DNA of 64,000 bases from the NCBI GenBank assembly GCA_031363945.1, contig JANLVJ010000065.1, positions 1-64,000 on the forward strand. The letters run 5' to 3'. The notes under the pieces were generated by a model, which made no database searches, had not been told where the DNA came from, and saw only the letters and a program-made list of their open reading frames with translations. This DNA comes from JANLVJ01 sp031363945. Lineage in GTDB: Bacteria > Bacteroidota > Bacteroidia > Sphingobacteriales > Sphingobacteriaceae. The translations under genes and the position numbers were made by a program. This document shows positions 1 to 7,103 of this stretch, piece after piece. Position 1 is the stretch's first letter. Every line of letters starts with the position of its first letter.

Positions 1-123
1 CGTGATGAGGGCGGCGAACAGCCCGGACTGCGCGAAGCCGTCCGGAGTGATGCCCCCCAGTGCAAGGAGCACGCCGAATCCGACCGCGCCAGACACGACA
101 GACAATCCCAGGTATTGCAGGTG
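1..123 (-). other. GC-rich foreign segment, open frame for a membrane helix
   Basis: By my count about two thirds of these bases are G or C, whereas the rest of the window is clearly AT-rich. On the minus strand the frame of the neighbouring intron reverse transcriptase stays open across it to the window edge. The translation is hydrophobic (residues such as LSVVSGAVGFGVLLAL) and no longer resembles a reverse transcriptase, so the junction lies near position 124. It could be horizontally acquired DNA, the far side of a rearrangement, or an assembly chimera. I cannot name the protein family. Confidence 0.4.
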
Positions 124-1485
124 GCGCTTGAGTACGAGATGCCAGCTTTTGAGAATCTAAAAACGGAATTGCTCAAGAGCCCTCAGATTACCAGATACAC
201 CGTAATACCGATAATATCCGACTAAGACGCTTTTAAGCCATTCTCCCGTTTCAGGAATCTTTCTGTGCATGCGCTTCCTAAGTGCTGATTTAATTTTCAG
301 CACCTGCTCTCGCATCCTCTTCTTGACCAGTCGCCTTATAACCGTAAATTTTCCTTTCACCGTCTTTCCACAGATATGGGTAAAACCTAGAAATTCAAAT
401 GTTTCGGGTTTCTTAAAGCCTTTTCTCAATCGAGATTCATCCGCATACTTGCCAAATTCAAGGAGTTGAGTCTTTTCCTGATTGACAGAAAGGCCAAATT
501 TTATAAGCCTCTCTTTCAACTCGAGTAAATAGCTTTCGGCATCTTGCTTAAACCGAAAACCCAGGATACTATCGTCTGCATAGCGGACAACAGCTACCTG
601 ACCTTCAGCTTTTCGTTCCCGCCATTATTTTGTCCAGAGATCACTTGCATAATGTAGGTAGATATTTGCCAGCAGCGAGGAAATGCTCCCCCCTTGCGGC
701 GTTCCTTCTTCAACATAGCTTAAGATTCCCTGTTCCATCACCCCTGCTTTTAGCCATTTGCGTATCAGGCATATGATTCGCCTGTCAGCAATTCGATGCT
801 CCATGAATTTGATCACCCATGAATGATCTACTTTCCCAAAGAAATTCTGGATGTCTGCATACAAAATCCAGCGCACTTTCCTTGTCATTATAGCCGCATA
901 CACAGCGTCTAATGCCTGGTGCTGGCTGCGTTTCGGCCGAAAACCGTACGAGAATCCCAGAAAGTCTGCCTCATATACCGTGGTTAACACCATCGTAACT
1001 GCTTTTTGGACAATCTTATCCTCCAATACGGTTACTCCCAAAGGACGTTTTGATCCGTCCCTTTTTGGTATATACATCCGGTGCACGGGCTTAGCCCGGT
1101 ACCCTCCCCTCTTCAACCGACCTGATAAATTTATCAGGTTACTTTCTAATGCTTTCCCATATTCGCTATAGGTTTGTCCGTCCACACCGGGGGCCGCATT
1201 ACGTTTTAAGCTGGAATAGGCTTTTTCCAGCAGGTCCAGATTCCATACATGGTGCATTAGGGAAGTGAAACGCAGTTTCTTATCCTGCTTCGCTTATTGA
1301 TGTAGGACCATCAGCTTGTTTTGCATGGTTTCCCAGCCCTGTGTCTGGCCCATGTTAAGCTGTTGTTCCTTTCTTTTAGTTGAACCCCTTCCCTCCACGG
1401 ACTCCGCAGACCCAACTCTCGACTGATCTTTGTTCACCCCTTTCATCGGTACTATGGGTTCATCACGCTTCCTGCCCTCATTCAT
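124..1485 (-). pseudogene. Group II intron reverse transcriptase/maturase, broken by three in-frame stops
   Basis: One uninterrupted reading frame on the minus strand carries the order of a group II intron-encoded protein. It has an N-terminal leader, RT domains (KRNAAPGVDG, PKRDGSKRPLG, FSYGFRPKRS, GTPQGGSISSLLANIYLH, the catalytic YADD at 571-582) and a maturase/X domain (FEFLGFT, GYYRYYGVSGNLRALEQFRF). Stops interrupt it at 1294-1296 (TAA), 625-627 (TAA) and 157-159 (TAG), with no frameshift. Each could be a single C-to-T change of a Gln codon. The QGG and YADD motifs are split by the second stop. The X domain ends at position 124 in unrelated GC-rich DNA, so an HNH domain and the intron 3' end (RNA domains V and VI) are absent. 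Neither protein nor intron should be active. Confidence 0.85.
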
Positions 1486-1680
1486 AAGCTACACTTTTTA
1501 TTATTTCCAAATGTTGGCCCTCGTTGCAAGCTAACAAGGGTCGGGGGCAGGATCTCCTGGTTCCTGTATAAAAAGTTTCCATACATGCATGGGGTCTCCG
1601 ACCACGCGGGGCGGCTAATCATCTTGCCATTGCGATGAGTAACCTGTTGCCTTCCGTTGCGGATAAACACGTCGGCGCCC
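1486..1680 (-). other. Probable 5' RNA part of the degenerate group II intron
   Basis: This stretch lies directly upstream of the reverse transcriptase. It contains a 62-codon open frame (1482-1670) of the kind commonly seen in the domain IV/leader part of such introns, including PMHVWKL-like residues (PCMYGNFLYRNQEI). I take it as intron RNA sequence rather than a separate gene. I could not fix the intron 5' boundary; the sequence up to about 1890 holds no other recognisable feature. Confidence 0.4.
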
Positions 1681-1892
1681 TAGACATCCCGATATTCGGG
1701 GCTCAATACCCAGCCTGTATGTGCCACTGCAGGCGCTTCATATTCAGCTTTGCAACTGAACATGCATGACTCGTGGTCAATGTGATTGGCTAAATCTTCA
1801 TTGTGTGACTCTTTCATTCACTACTTTTTATCAGTTTAAATTAGCTCTCTATCTGTGTGACCAAGTCATATTGACCTGATCAATATTTCAGC

Positions 1893-2459
1893 TCAAATTT
1901 CTTGAGTCTTGTAATTTGGAAGTAGCTCGTGAATGCGTTTTGCAGGCCAGGAAGGCAGTAATTCTATTGTTTTCTTAAGCCAGGCGAAGAGTTCAATATT
2001 ATTTTTCTTGCATGAACCCATAAAGCAATAGAGCATGGCTATTCGCTGGGCTCCTTCATGGCTGCCAGCAAACAGGAAAGCTTTGCGGCCTACAGCAATA
2101 GGACGTATTGAATTCTCAATCAGATTTGAATCAATTTCAAGCTCATTAGACTGTGTTTAGGTGAGCAGCTTTTTCCAGCGTTTTAATGCATAGTTCAAGG
2201 CTTTACCCATAGGACTTGAAGGTAATACCGCTTCATATTCCCGAAGTATATAAGCATGAAGCCTGTCGAGAATAGGGATGGCGGTTTCTTCACGCTGGCG
2301 TTTTCGCTCCGCATCAGAAAGCCCTTTAAAACACTTCACCCTTAAGGGATCTTTTCCCAGTTCCCGGGATATCAGACCGGCTAAGGAATAACATCCTTTG
2401 CGCATGTCTACAGCTGCGGCATACAGATAATACTGCAGTCTGGAATGATAGGCTAACAT
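1893..2459 (-). pseudogene. IS66 remnant: TnpB start fused to TnpC end
   Basis: The first about 40 residues (LAYHSRLQYYLYAAAVDMRK, then LAGLISRELG) match the beginning of the IS66 accessory protein TnpB. The frame then jumps to the C-terminal part of the IS66 transposase TnpC (GLSDAERKRQREETAIPILD, then SSPMGKALNYALKRWKKLLT). A TAA at 2157-2159 interrupts it. The same frame continues with NLIENSIRPIAVGRKAFLFA, SHEGAQRIAMLYCF and a natural TGA at 1893-1895. An internal deletion has therefore removed the rest of tnpB and most of tnpC, and a nonsense change broke what was left. The ATG at 2459 overlaps the tnpA stop, as in intact IS66 operons. Confidence 0.8.
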
Positions 2460-2620
2460 CCGGCTAGGTCACGTAGAAAACGGGCGCTGAACTCACCCTG
2501 AACTTCCAGCTTAAGTTCGCCGTCAGCAAAAAGCCTGGCCGTGAGAATTTCTTTTACTAGTTTTACGGGAAAAGTAGCGGGGCTCGACTGCTTTACTTTT
2601 AGGCCGTTGAATCCCGTTGA
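2453..2620 (-). pseudogene. IS66 TnpA C-terminal remnant
   Basis: The minus-strand frame reads a typical IS66 TnpA end (FPVKLVKEILTARLFADGEL, then EVQGEFSARFLRDLAGC). It stops with TAG at 2453-2455, overlapping the TnpB start codon by a few bases. It is cut upstream near 2620, where IS3-family sequence begins on the other strand. It is the 5' flank of the same IS66 scar. Confidence 0.6.
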
Positions 2621-2625
2621 TATCC

Positions 2626-3011
2626 AGGAACTGTATCACCATTCTGATAGGGGTGGCAAGTATGGGTCAGGTGCATATATCGAGTTATTAAAAGGGCACC
2701 CTGAAATCAAAATAAGTATGACAGAATATGGAGATCCGTATGAAAATGCGATTGCAGAAAGAATCAATGGAATACTGAAACATGAATTCAGACTTGATCA
2801 ATTATTTCAATCAACTACCGAAAAGAAAGCCCACGTGACAAAGAGTATTAATGCTTATAACGAAATAAGACCCCATGCATCTTGCGATTTTCTAACTCCG
2901 AATCAGGCACATAAAGGATCGGGAATCTTAGAAAAAAGATGGAAAAATAATTACGCAAATAAGAAGCTTGAAGAGGCAGAATTGTTGGAACTTGTACATG
3001 AAATAAATTAA
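2626..3011 (+). pseudogene. IS3-family transposase OrfB, C-terminal fragment
   Basis: About 128 codons of the rve-type DDE domain remain. The second catalytic Asp is in YHHSDRGGKYGSG and the catalytic Glu lies in the block PYENAIAERINGILKHEF. The C-terminal tail YNEIRPHASCDFLTPNQAHK is normal. The N-terminal half with helix-turn-helix and first Asp is missing. The open frame runs back to 2541, but codons before about 2626 are antisense to the IS66 tnpA remnant, so that part is chance. This copy has no internal stop, but without the N-terminus it should be inactive. Confidence 0.75.
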
Positions 3012-3106
3012 AATAAAAATCGGTACTAGTCGAAGTGGACCAGTACTATCACCTATCCAGTAAACTAAGCCACTGGTACTAATAGCCATTCAGGTGTGGA
3101 AAATAA
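2771..3106 (+). repeat. IS3 3'-end direct repeat, copy 1
   Basis: This segment holds the last about 80 codons of the IS3 OrfB fragment and about 95 bp of downstream non-coding sequence. It recurs in the same orientation at 4887-5222. The non-coding tails are nearly identical (shared words include CGGTACT, GGACCAGTACTATCACC and CCAGTAAACTAAGCCACTGG), which suggests the element's right end lies near 3106. Confidence 0.75.
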
Positions 3107-3546
3107 AGATAGACCCATAAAAATAAATAGTGATTTAGCTCAAATTATCAAAATCTTAAATAAAAAAAAGGCGGGTTCGACATCGCAAAAAATACATTGC
3201 TAAGGTAAGGTAAAGGTATTAAAAATGGTATAAAGTGGATGTTTCGTTACGGAACTATCAAGTTCATTTGAGATTATTGAAAACTTGAATTACGGATGGC
3301 GAGCGCTTGATTCCAATGCAGTTATTCATAAATCTGTGAATAGTCCTAGAATTAATCGGTTACCGTGACATAGTATCAACAGTTACAAATAAGGCTGCGG
3401 GCGCTGGAATAGGAGAAAGAGATTTTAAAAAAGCGGTGGGCATTTTAAGTCTAAGGAACTAAACCGCATAAAGCTGAAATTTATAGTTATAATTTTTACA
3501 AGCTATTATATTTCTTTTTATTAGTTTAGATTAATTAAAATATTTT
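3107..3546. other. 440-bp stretch without an intact gene
   Basis: Only short broken frames are present. Around 3260-3360 a degenerate plus-strand translation (NYGWRALDSNAVIHKS) vaguely recalls the WxxL linker of Bacteroidota polymorphic-toxin proteins, but stops follow at once and the match is too weak to name. The last about 60 bp are very AT-rich and probably hold the promoter of the gene at 3547. Confidence 0.3.
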
Positions 3547-4146
3547 ATGAAGAAATACTTAAAATTATCTGTCATAATTTTAACGGTCTTTGTAGTTAAT
3601 GTGGGCAATAACATAAAGACAAGCTATTACCCCAGCGGCAATTTAGTTTCCTCTGCCCAGTTTCGAGCAGCTACGCCTGCTCAGAAAGCGCTGATATTTA
3701 AATCTGATCGTGACGTTCAACTCCTGAAAACTTTTAAAACGAAATGCATTAGCAAGGTTCTGGCAAGTAGTGTAAACTTTTTAGACCCTAACATAATTGT
3801 AAATGATAATTTTTTATCGAAATTGAACTGGGATAATTCAGAATTTATCAAAGAGTATTCAGAAGCAAAAGGCGCGGCGATTAGAGTAACAAAAAGATAT
3901 GGCTTAGCCTCAGTGGTTTGTAAGAGCTGCTCAATCGGTGACAACCAAGGAAAGCTGACTAAAGCAGCCTCTGTATTTAAATTATTCAGAGAAAATCCAA
4001 ATGAAGTAAAAGCATTTCTACAACCGAATAATATTCCAACTTTGAGCATTTCTTCTAACTCAATTAAACCTTCCCTTTCAATTGCAATGCCGATTAAACC
4101 TGGTGATGTTACTTCTTGTGAACATATCGCATTGGCTCCTTGCTAA
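3547..4146 (+). CDS. Secreted precursor of unknown function, possible SdpC-like peptide toxin precursor
   Basis: The 199-residue protein starts with a signal peptide (KKYLKLSVIILTVFVVNVG). A soluble middle region follows (residues about 40-165) with a CxxC pair near residue 124, then a Pro/Ser-rich stretch and a Cys-containing end (TSCEHIALAPC). The reading frame stops at a TAA (4144-4146) and stays open for another 35 codons rich in cysteine. The whole frame, 3547-4254, would give a 235-residue precursor with a compact Cys-rich C-terminus. That is the layout of SdpC-type and halocin C8-like precursors, in which a long pro-region precedes a small disulfide-stabilised killing peptide. This is an inference from architecture; I do not recognise the family. 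A small membrane protein follows, and IS3 direct repeats flank both genes. If the stop is not read through, the toxin part is lost. Confidence 0.6.
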   Translation: MKKYLKLSVIILTVFVVNVGNNIKTSYYPSGNLVSSAQFRAATPAQKALIFKSDRDVQLLKTFKTKCISKVLASSVNFLDPNIIVNDNFLSKLNWDNSEFIKEYSEAKGAAIRVTKRYGLASVVCKSCSIGDNQGKLTKAASVFKLFRENPNEVKAFLQPNNIPTLSISSNSIKPSLSIAMPIKPGDVTSCEHIALAPC

Positions 4147-4254
4147 GCTACATGTTTGGCAGGTGCAGGGATACCGCCGATAGCTATCGCATGTTCAGTT
4201 GTATACTATTGTAGCTTTTGTATGGGTCCAACTCGTAACCGTATTTGCCAATAA
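4147..4254 (+). other. In-frame Cys-rich extension after the stop of the 3547 gene
   Basis: Directly after the TAA at 4144-4146 the same frame reads 35 codons to a TAA at 4252-4254. They contain five cysteines, a hydrophobic core (AGAGIPPIAIACSVVYYC) and a basic end (MGPTRNRICQ). Together with the last two cysteines before the stop this makes seven cysteines in under 50 residues. The bias and lack of stops look like a real protein end cut off by a nonsense change. Confidence 0.45.
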
Positions 4255-4283
4255 CCTTTATTAAATAGTTAAATCATTTTTAT

Positions 4284-4562
4284 ATGCTTCCGGACTGGTT
4301 AATCTATGTTTCAAGTGCTGCTGCACTTTTATTATTTTACTGGATCTTTCGTATATCCCCGCTATCAAAAAGTCCCCTTTTTTCATTGTTTATTATATTT
4401 TTTTGTTTAATCTACTCGGGTGGTTTAATTGTTTACGGATATTATTTTCACAAAAATTCAATGTTTCTGCTTGCTGCTATAATTATTTTTTCAGCCAGTC
4501 ACAAATTTTATGTGGAAATCTACCAGCCATTTGCGAAACAAACTCAACAGAAAAATTCGTGA
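4284..4562 (+). CDS. Small three-helix membrane protein, possible immunity partner
   Basis: A 92-residue protein with three predicted membrane helices (about residues 5-20, 30-52 and 58-78) and a short hydrophilic tail (KQTQQKNS). It begins 30 bp after the Cys-rich tail of the preceding frame and is on the same strand, so both could be one transcript. Its size, topology and position fit an immunity protein protecting the producer's membrane, but no family is recognised and the role is inferred from context only. Its base composition is more AT-rich than the housekeeping genes, like the rest of this cassette. Confidence 0.5.
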   Translation: MLPDWLIYVSSAAALLLFYWIFRISPLSKSPLFSLFIIFFCLIYSGGLIVYGYYFHKNSMFLLAAIIIFSASHKFYVEIYQPFAKQTQQKNS

Positions 4563-4646
4563 TTTATTTTTTGTATTTAAATGCGCCTATATCAATAAAT
4601 ACCCGAAAATGTAGAATTAACCATAAAAATTGAATGAAAATAGAGG

Positions 4647-4859
4647 TTATTTTTTGTGATAAGCCTGGTCTTTTACCGGGCACATTCCTTTTAAATTAAG
4701 TCTGATCCTGTCATTATTGTAGTAGTTAATATATTCTTTGAAATCTGATTTCAGCTCTTCAACTGAGTCGTATTTTTTAAGACAGAACATCTCGGATTTA
4801 ATGGTCCCATAAAAGTTTTCTATGACTTTATTATCATAACAGTTTCCTTTTCTAGACAT
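4647..4859 (-). pseudogene. IS3/IS150-type transposase, C-terminal 70 residues
   Basis: MSRKGNCYDNKVIENFYGTI is the conserved block around the catalytic Glu of IS3-family OrfB. It is followed by the usual end (YINYYNNDRIRLNLKGMCPV). Everything before it is missing: the frame is cut at 4859, just before the second copy of the other IS3 element. Its sequence differs from the plus-strand IS3 fragments, so it is a second, distinct IS3-family element. Confidence 0.75.
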
Positions 4860-4886
4860 ACTCTACCTGATACCCCTTCTACATAG

Positions 4887-5222
4887 AATACTGAAACATG
4901 AATTCAGAATTGATCAATTATTTCAATCAATGAACGAAATGAAAGTGCATGTGACTAAGAGTTTTAATGCTTAAAACGAGATTAGACCTCATGCATCTTG
5001 AGATTTTTTAACTCCGAATCAAGCACCTAAAGGATGGGGAATCTTAGTAAAAAAATGGAAAAATAATTATGCGAAAAAGAAGCTTGAAGATGTAGAATTG
5101 TTAGAATTTGTAAATGAAATAAATTAAAATAAAAATCGGTACTCTTCAAAGCGGACCAGTACTATCACCTATCCAGTAAACTAAGCCACTGGTCCTAGTA
5201 GCCATTCAGGAGTGGACAATAA
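4887..5222 (+). repeat. IS3 3'-end direct repeat, copy 2 (decayed OrfB tail)
   Basis: It repeats 2771-3106 in the same orientation with scattered substitutions. In the OrfB frame two stops have appeared (TAA where copy 1 has a Tyr codon in NAYNE, TGA where copy 1 has the Cys of HASCDF). The coding part ends at TAA 5125-5127 and the conserved non-coding tail runs to about 5222. The two copies bracket the toxin-like cassette. The next 250 bp (5223-5471) hold nothing I recognise. Confidence 0.75.
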
Positions 5223-5471
5223 AATTAAAATTAATTCTAGGTGAGTGCATACAAAGAACTGTAATATAATGACTAGCTCATTAGACTTTACTGCTCTGCT
5301 TGCAGCAGTGGCACATAGACTTGAAGTAAAATAAGAAATAACTTCAATACAAATGATTCAGATCAATGATTTGAATAAGCTTCGATACGCGCTTAAAAAG
5401 ACTTTTTGGATATTTGAATACTTCACAAATACTCAAAAATAAAAAGCGATTTTAAGTTTCAAATACCTCTA

Positions 5472-5518
5472 TAAACCCCGCTTAAAGTGATTTTAGATAC
5501 TTTAAACGAGGTTTTTTT
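5472..5518 (+). terminator. Hairpin with T-run beside the tRNA
   Basis: AACCCCGCTTAAAGT pairs imperfectly with ACTTTAAACGAGGTT across a 10-nt loop and is followed by seven T on the plus strand. It sits directly at the 3' end of the minus-strand tRNA and could also end tRNA transcription, though the T-run in that direction is poor. Confidence 0.5.
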
Positions 5519-5519
5519 G

Positions 5520-5604
5520 TACCCGGAGCCGGGGTCGAACCGGCACGATCATTACAATCATTGGTGTTTGAGACCAACGCGTCTACCGATTCCGCCATCC
5601 GGGC
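5520..5604 (-). tRNA. tRNA-Leu (anticodon CAA)
   Basis: An 85-nt cloverleaf can be drawn. The acceptor stem is GCCCGGA/TCCGGGT with discriminator A. The D-arm is GCGGAATCGGTAGACGC. The anticodon stem TTGGT/ACCAA holds loop CTCAAAC, giving anticodon CAA. There is a long class II variable arm and a T-arm GCCGGTTCGACCCCGGC. CCA is not encoded. It decodes UUG. The mobile-element graveyard ends just downstream of it, as is common for tRNA-adjacent insertion regions. Confidence 0.93.
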
Positions 5605-5630
5605 GTCGGTATAAACTTGATTAGTCTTGA

Positions 5631-5670
5631 AAAAAAATATCTGCGACGAAATGATCGCAGATATTTCTGT
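5631..5670 (-). terminator. Terminator of the rseP transcript
   Basis: A perfect 11-bp stem (AAATATCTGCG paired with CGCAGATATTT, 10-nt loop) is followed on the minus strand by eight T. It lies 98 bp beyond the rseP stop codon and separates that operon from the tRNA gene. Confidence 0.8.
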
Positions 5671-5767
5671 ATTTGGCTAAAATCAATGGAAAACTAAAGG
5701 TAGGATTATTATAGATAAAGCCTAACAAGAATTTGGTTTTAATATTACACAGCTTATAAATGGAAAA

Positions 5768-7090
5768 TTATTTAATGATTAATTTGAGAATATCATTCCC
5801 GAAAGTGAAAACCATTAGCCCAATAATTATAAAAAAGCCAACCATTTGAGCTGTTTCAAGAAATTTCACACTTAAAGGTTTCCCTTTTATTATTTCTACC
5901 AGTAAAAACAAAGCATGACCACCATCAAGGGCTGGTATGGGCAATATATTCATAAAGGCCAAAGCCATTGAAAGCACTCCGGTTAAAAGCCAGAATCTAG
6001 CCCAGTCGAATTGTGAACCAAACATTTTGGCTACTCCTACAGGTCCTGATAAATTACGAGGGCTGATTTCACGCTTGAATATCTTTGAAAAAGCCTTTGC
6101 ATTATCAGTAATTACTGAAAATGCCCGGTTTGAGCCAATTCCTAATGCAGCCAAAATCGAGTAGTTTTCACGTTTTATTTTAAAGTCGGGAATCTGATTC
6201 CCAAATCCCAGTTTACTACTGGTATCTGCAGCTACCTGCACATTAATAAGCTGTGCATTACGTAAAACGCCCAACGTAATATTTTTACCTTTATTAAGAA
6301 TCAACTGCTGCTGAAACTGATCAAGAAAAGTGGTGATAACGCCATTCACAGAAACGATCTCATCTTTTTTTGCCAGGCCAGAAAGTGCAGCCCTGCCTTT
6401 TGGAACAAGTGAATCAACGATCGTTCTTACACGGGGGCTAAAAAGATCTTTTCGTGTGCCATATTTTGACATTTTATCAACAAAGTTTGATGGCACAAAA
6501 ACGTTTACCATCTGATCTCCACGCTGAACATTCAATGTCACATTACCATAAAAAAGATCAGTGCTATATAAGTCATTATTCTTGACAACTGTTTTTGACC
6601 CGATTTTAATGACTTTATCTCCTGGCTTTAACCCAATTTCTGTTAAAGCCTGACCTGGCACTATACCGTTGGTATATTCAGACATGGCAATATAAGGCTC
6701 ACCATATTTCATGGTTATGATCCAGAAAATTACTACGCCCAGCACAATATTTACTGCCACACCAGAAAGCATAACAATCAGGCGCTGCCAAGCAGGTTTT
6801 GAGCGAAACTCATCTGGTTTCGGGGGTAAAGCCATCTGCTCTTTATCCATCGATTCATCGATCATACCTGCAATCTTCACATATCCGCCCAAGGGTAACC
6901 AACCCACACCGAATTCAGTATCACCTCTTTTAAAACTAAAAAGTTTAAAGCCATAGGCATCAAAGAATAGAAAGAACTTTTCAACCTTTATGCCGAAGGC
7001 CCGGGCGGCCAGATAATGCCCAAGTTCATGCAGAATAATCAAAATTGCCAAGCCAAGAAGAACCTGGAATACCATAATTACAACACTCAT
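5768..7090 (-). CDS. rseP: RIP metalloprotease RseP (site-2 protease)
   Basis: A 440-residue intramembrane zinc protease that cleaves membrane-bound regulators such as anti-sigma factors, and leftover signal peptides. The zinc motif HELGH lies in the first helix (residues 21-25) and the second metal-ligand motif LDGGH lies in MNILPIPALDGGHALFLLVE near residue 390. Two PDZ-like regions lie between (about 125-210 and 220-295). Membrane segments are at the N-terminus, around 105-125 and at the C-terminus. Length is normal for the family. It follows dxr by 13 bp and is the last gene before a strong terminator. The dxr-rseP linkage is common in bacteria. Confidence 0.95.
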   Translation of the reverse strand: MSVVIMVFQVLLGLAILIILHELGHYLAARAFGIKVEKFFLFFDAYGFKLFSFKRGDTEFGVGWLPLGGYVKIAGMIDESMDKEQMALPPKPDEFRSKPAWQRLIVMLSGVAVNIVLGVVIFWIITMKYGEPYIAMSEYTNGIVPGQALTEIGLKPGDKVIKIGSKTVVKNNDLYSTDLFYGNVTLNVQRGDQMVNVFVPSNFVDKMSKYGTRKDLFSPRVRTIVDSLVPKGRAALSGLAKKDEIVSVNGVITTFLDQFQQQLILNKGKNITLGVLRNAQLINVQVAADTSSKLGFGNQIPDFKIKRENYSILAALGIGSNRAFSVITDNAKAFSKIFKREISPRNLSGPVGVAKMFGSQFDWARFWLLTGVLSMALAFMNILPIPALDGGHALFLLVEIIKGKPLSVKFLETAQMVGFFIIIGLMVFTFGNDILKLIIK

Positions 7091-7103
7091 ATTACCTTAT
7101 AAC

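Noticed and set aside
851..1171. 106-codon plus-strand frame inside the reverse transcriptase
   Set aside because: It is the antisense shadow of conserved RT motifs and has no domain of its own.
124..1485. Reassigned stop codons (TAA/TAG read as Gln) in the intron protein
   Set aside because: All three stops could be Gln, but dozens of other genes in the window end normally at TAA or TAG, so a genome-wide code change is excluded; mutational decay is simpler.
2541..2625. N-terminal 28 codons of the plus-strand frame ending at 3011
   Set aside because: They are antisense to a clear IS66 tnpA end; only the part after about 2626 is IS3 transposase.
4403..4633. 76-codon frame overlapping the 92-residue membrane protein
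   Set aside because: Different phase, Cys/Phe-rich noise; the 4284 frame has coherent helices.
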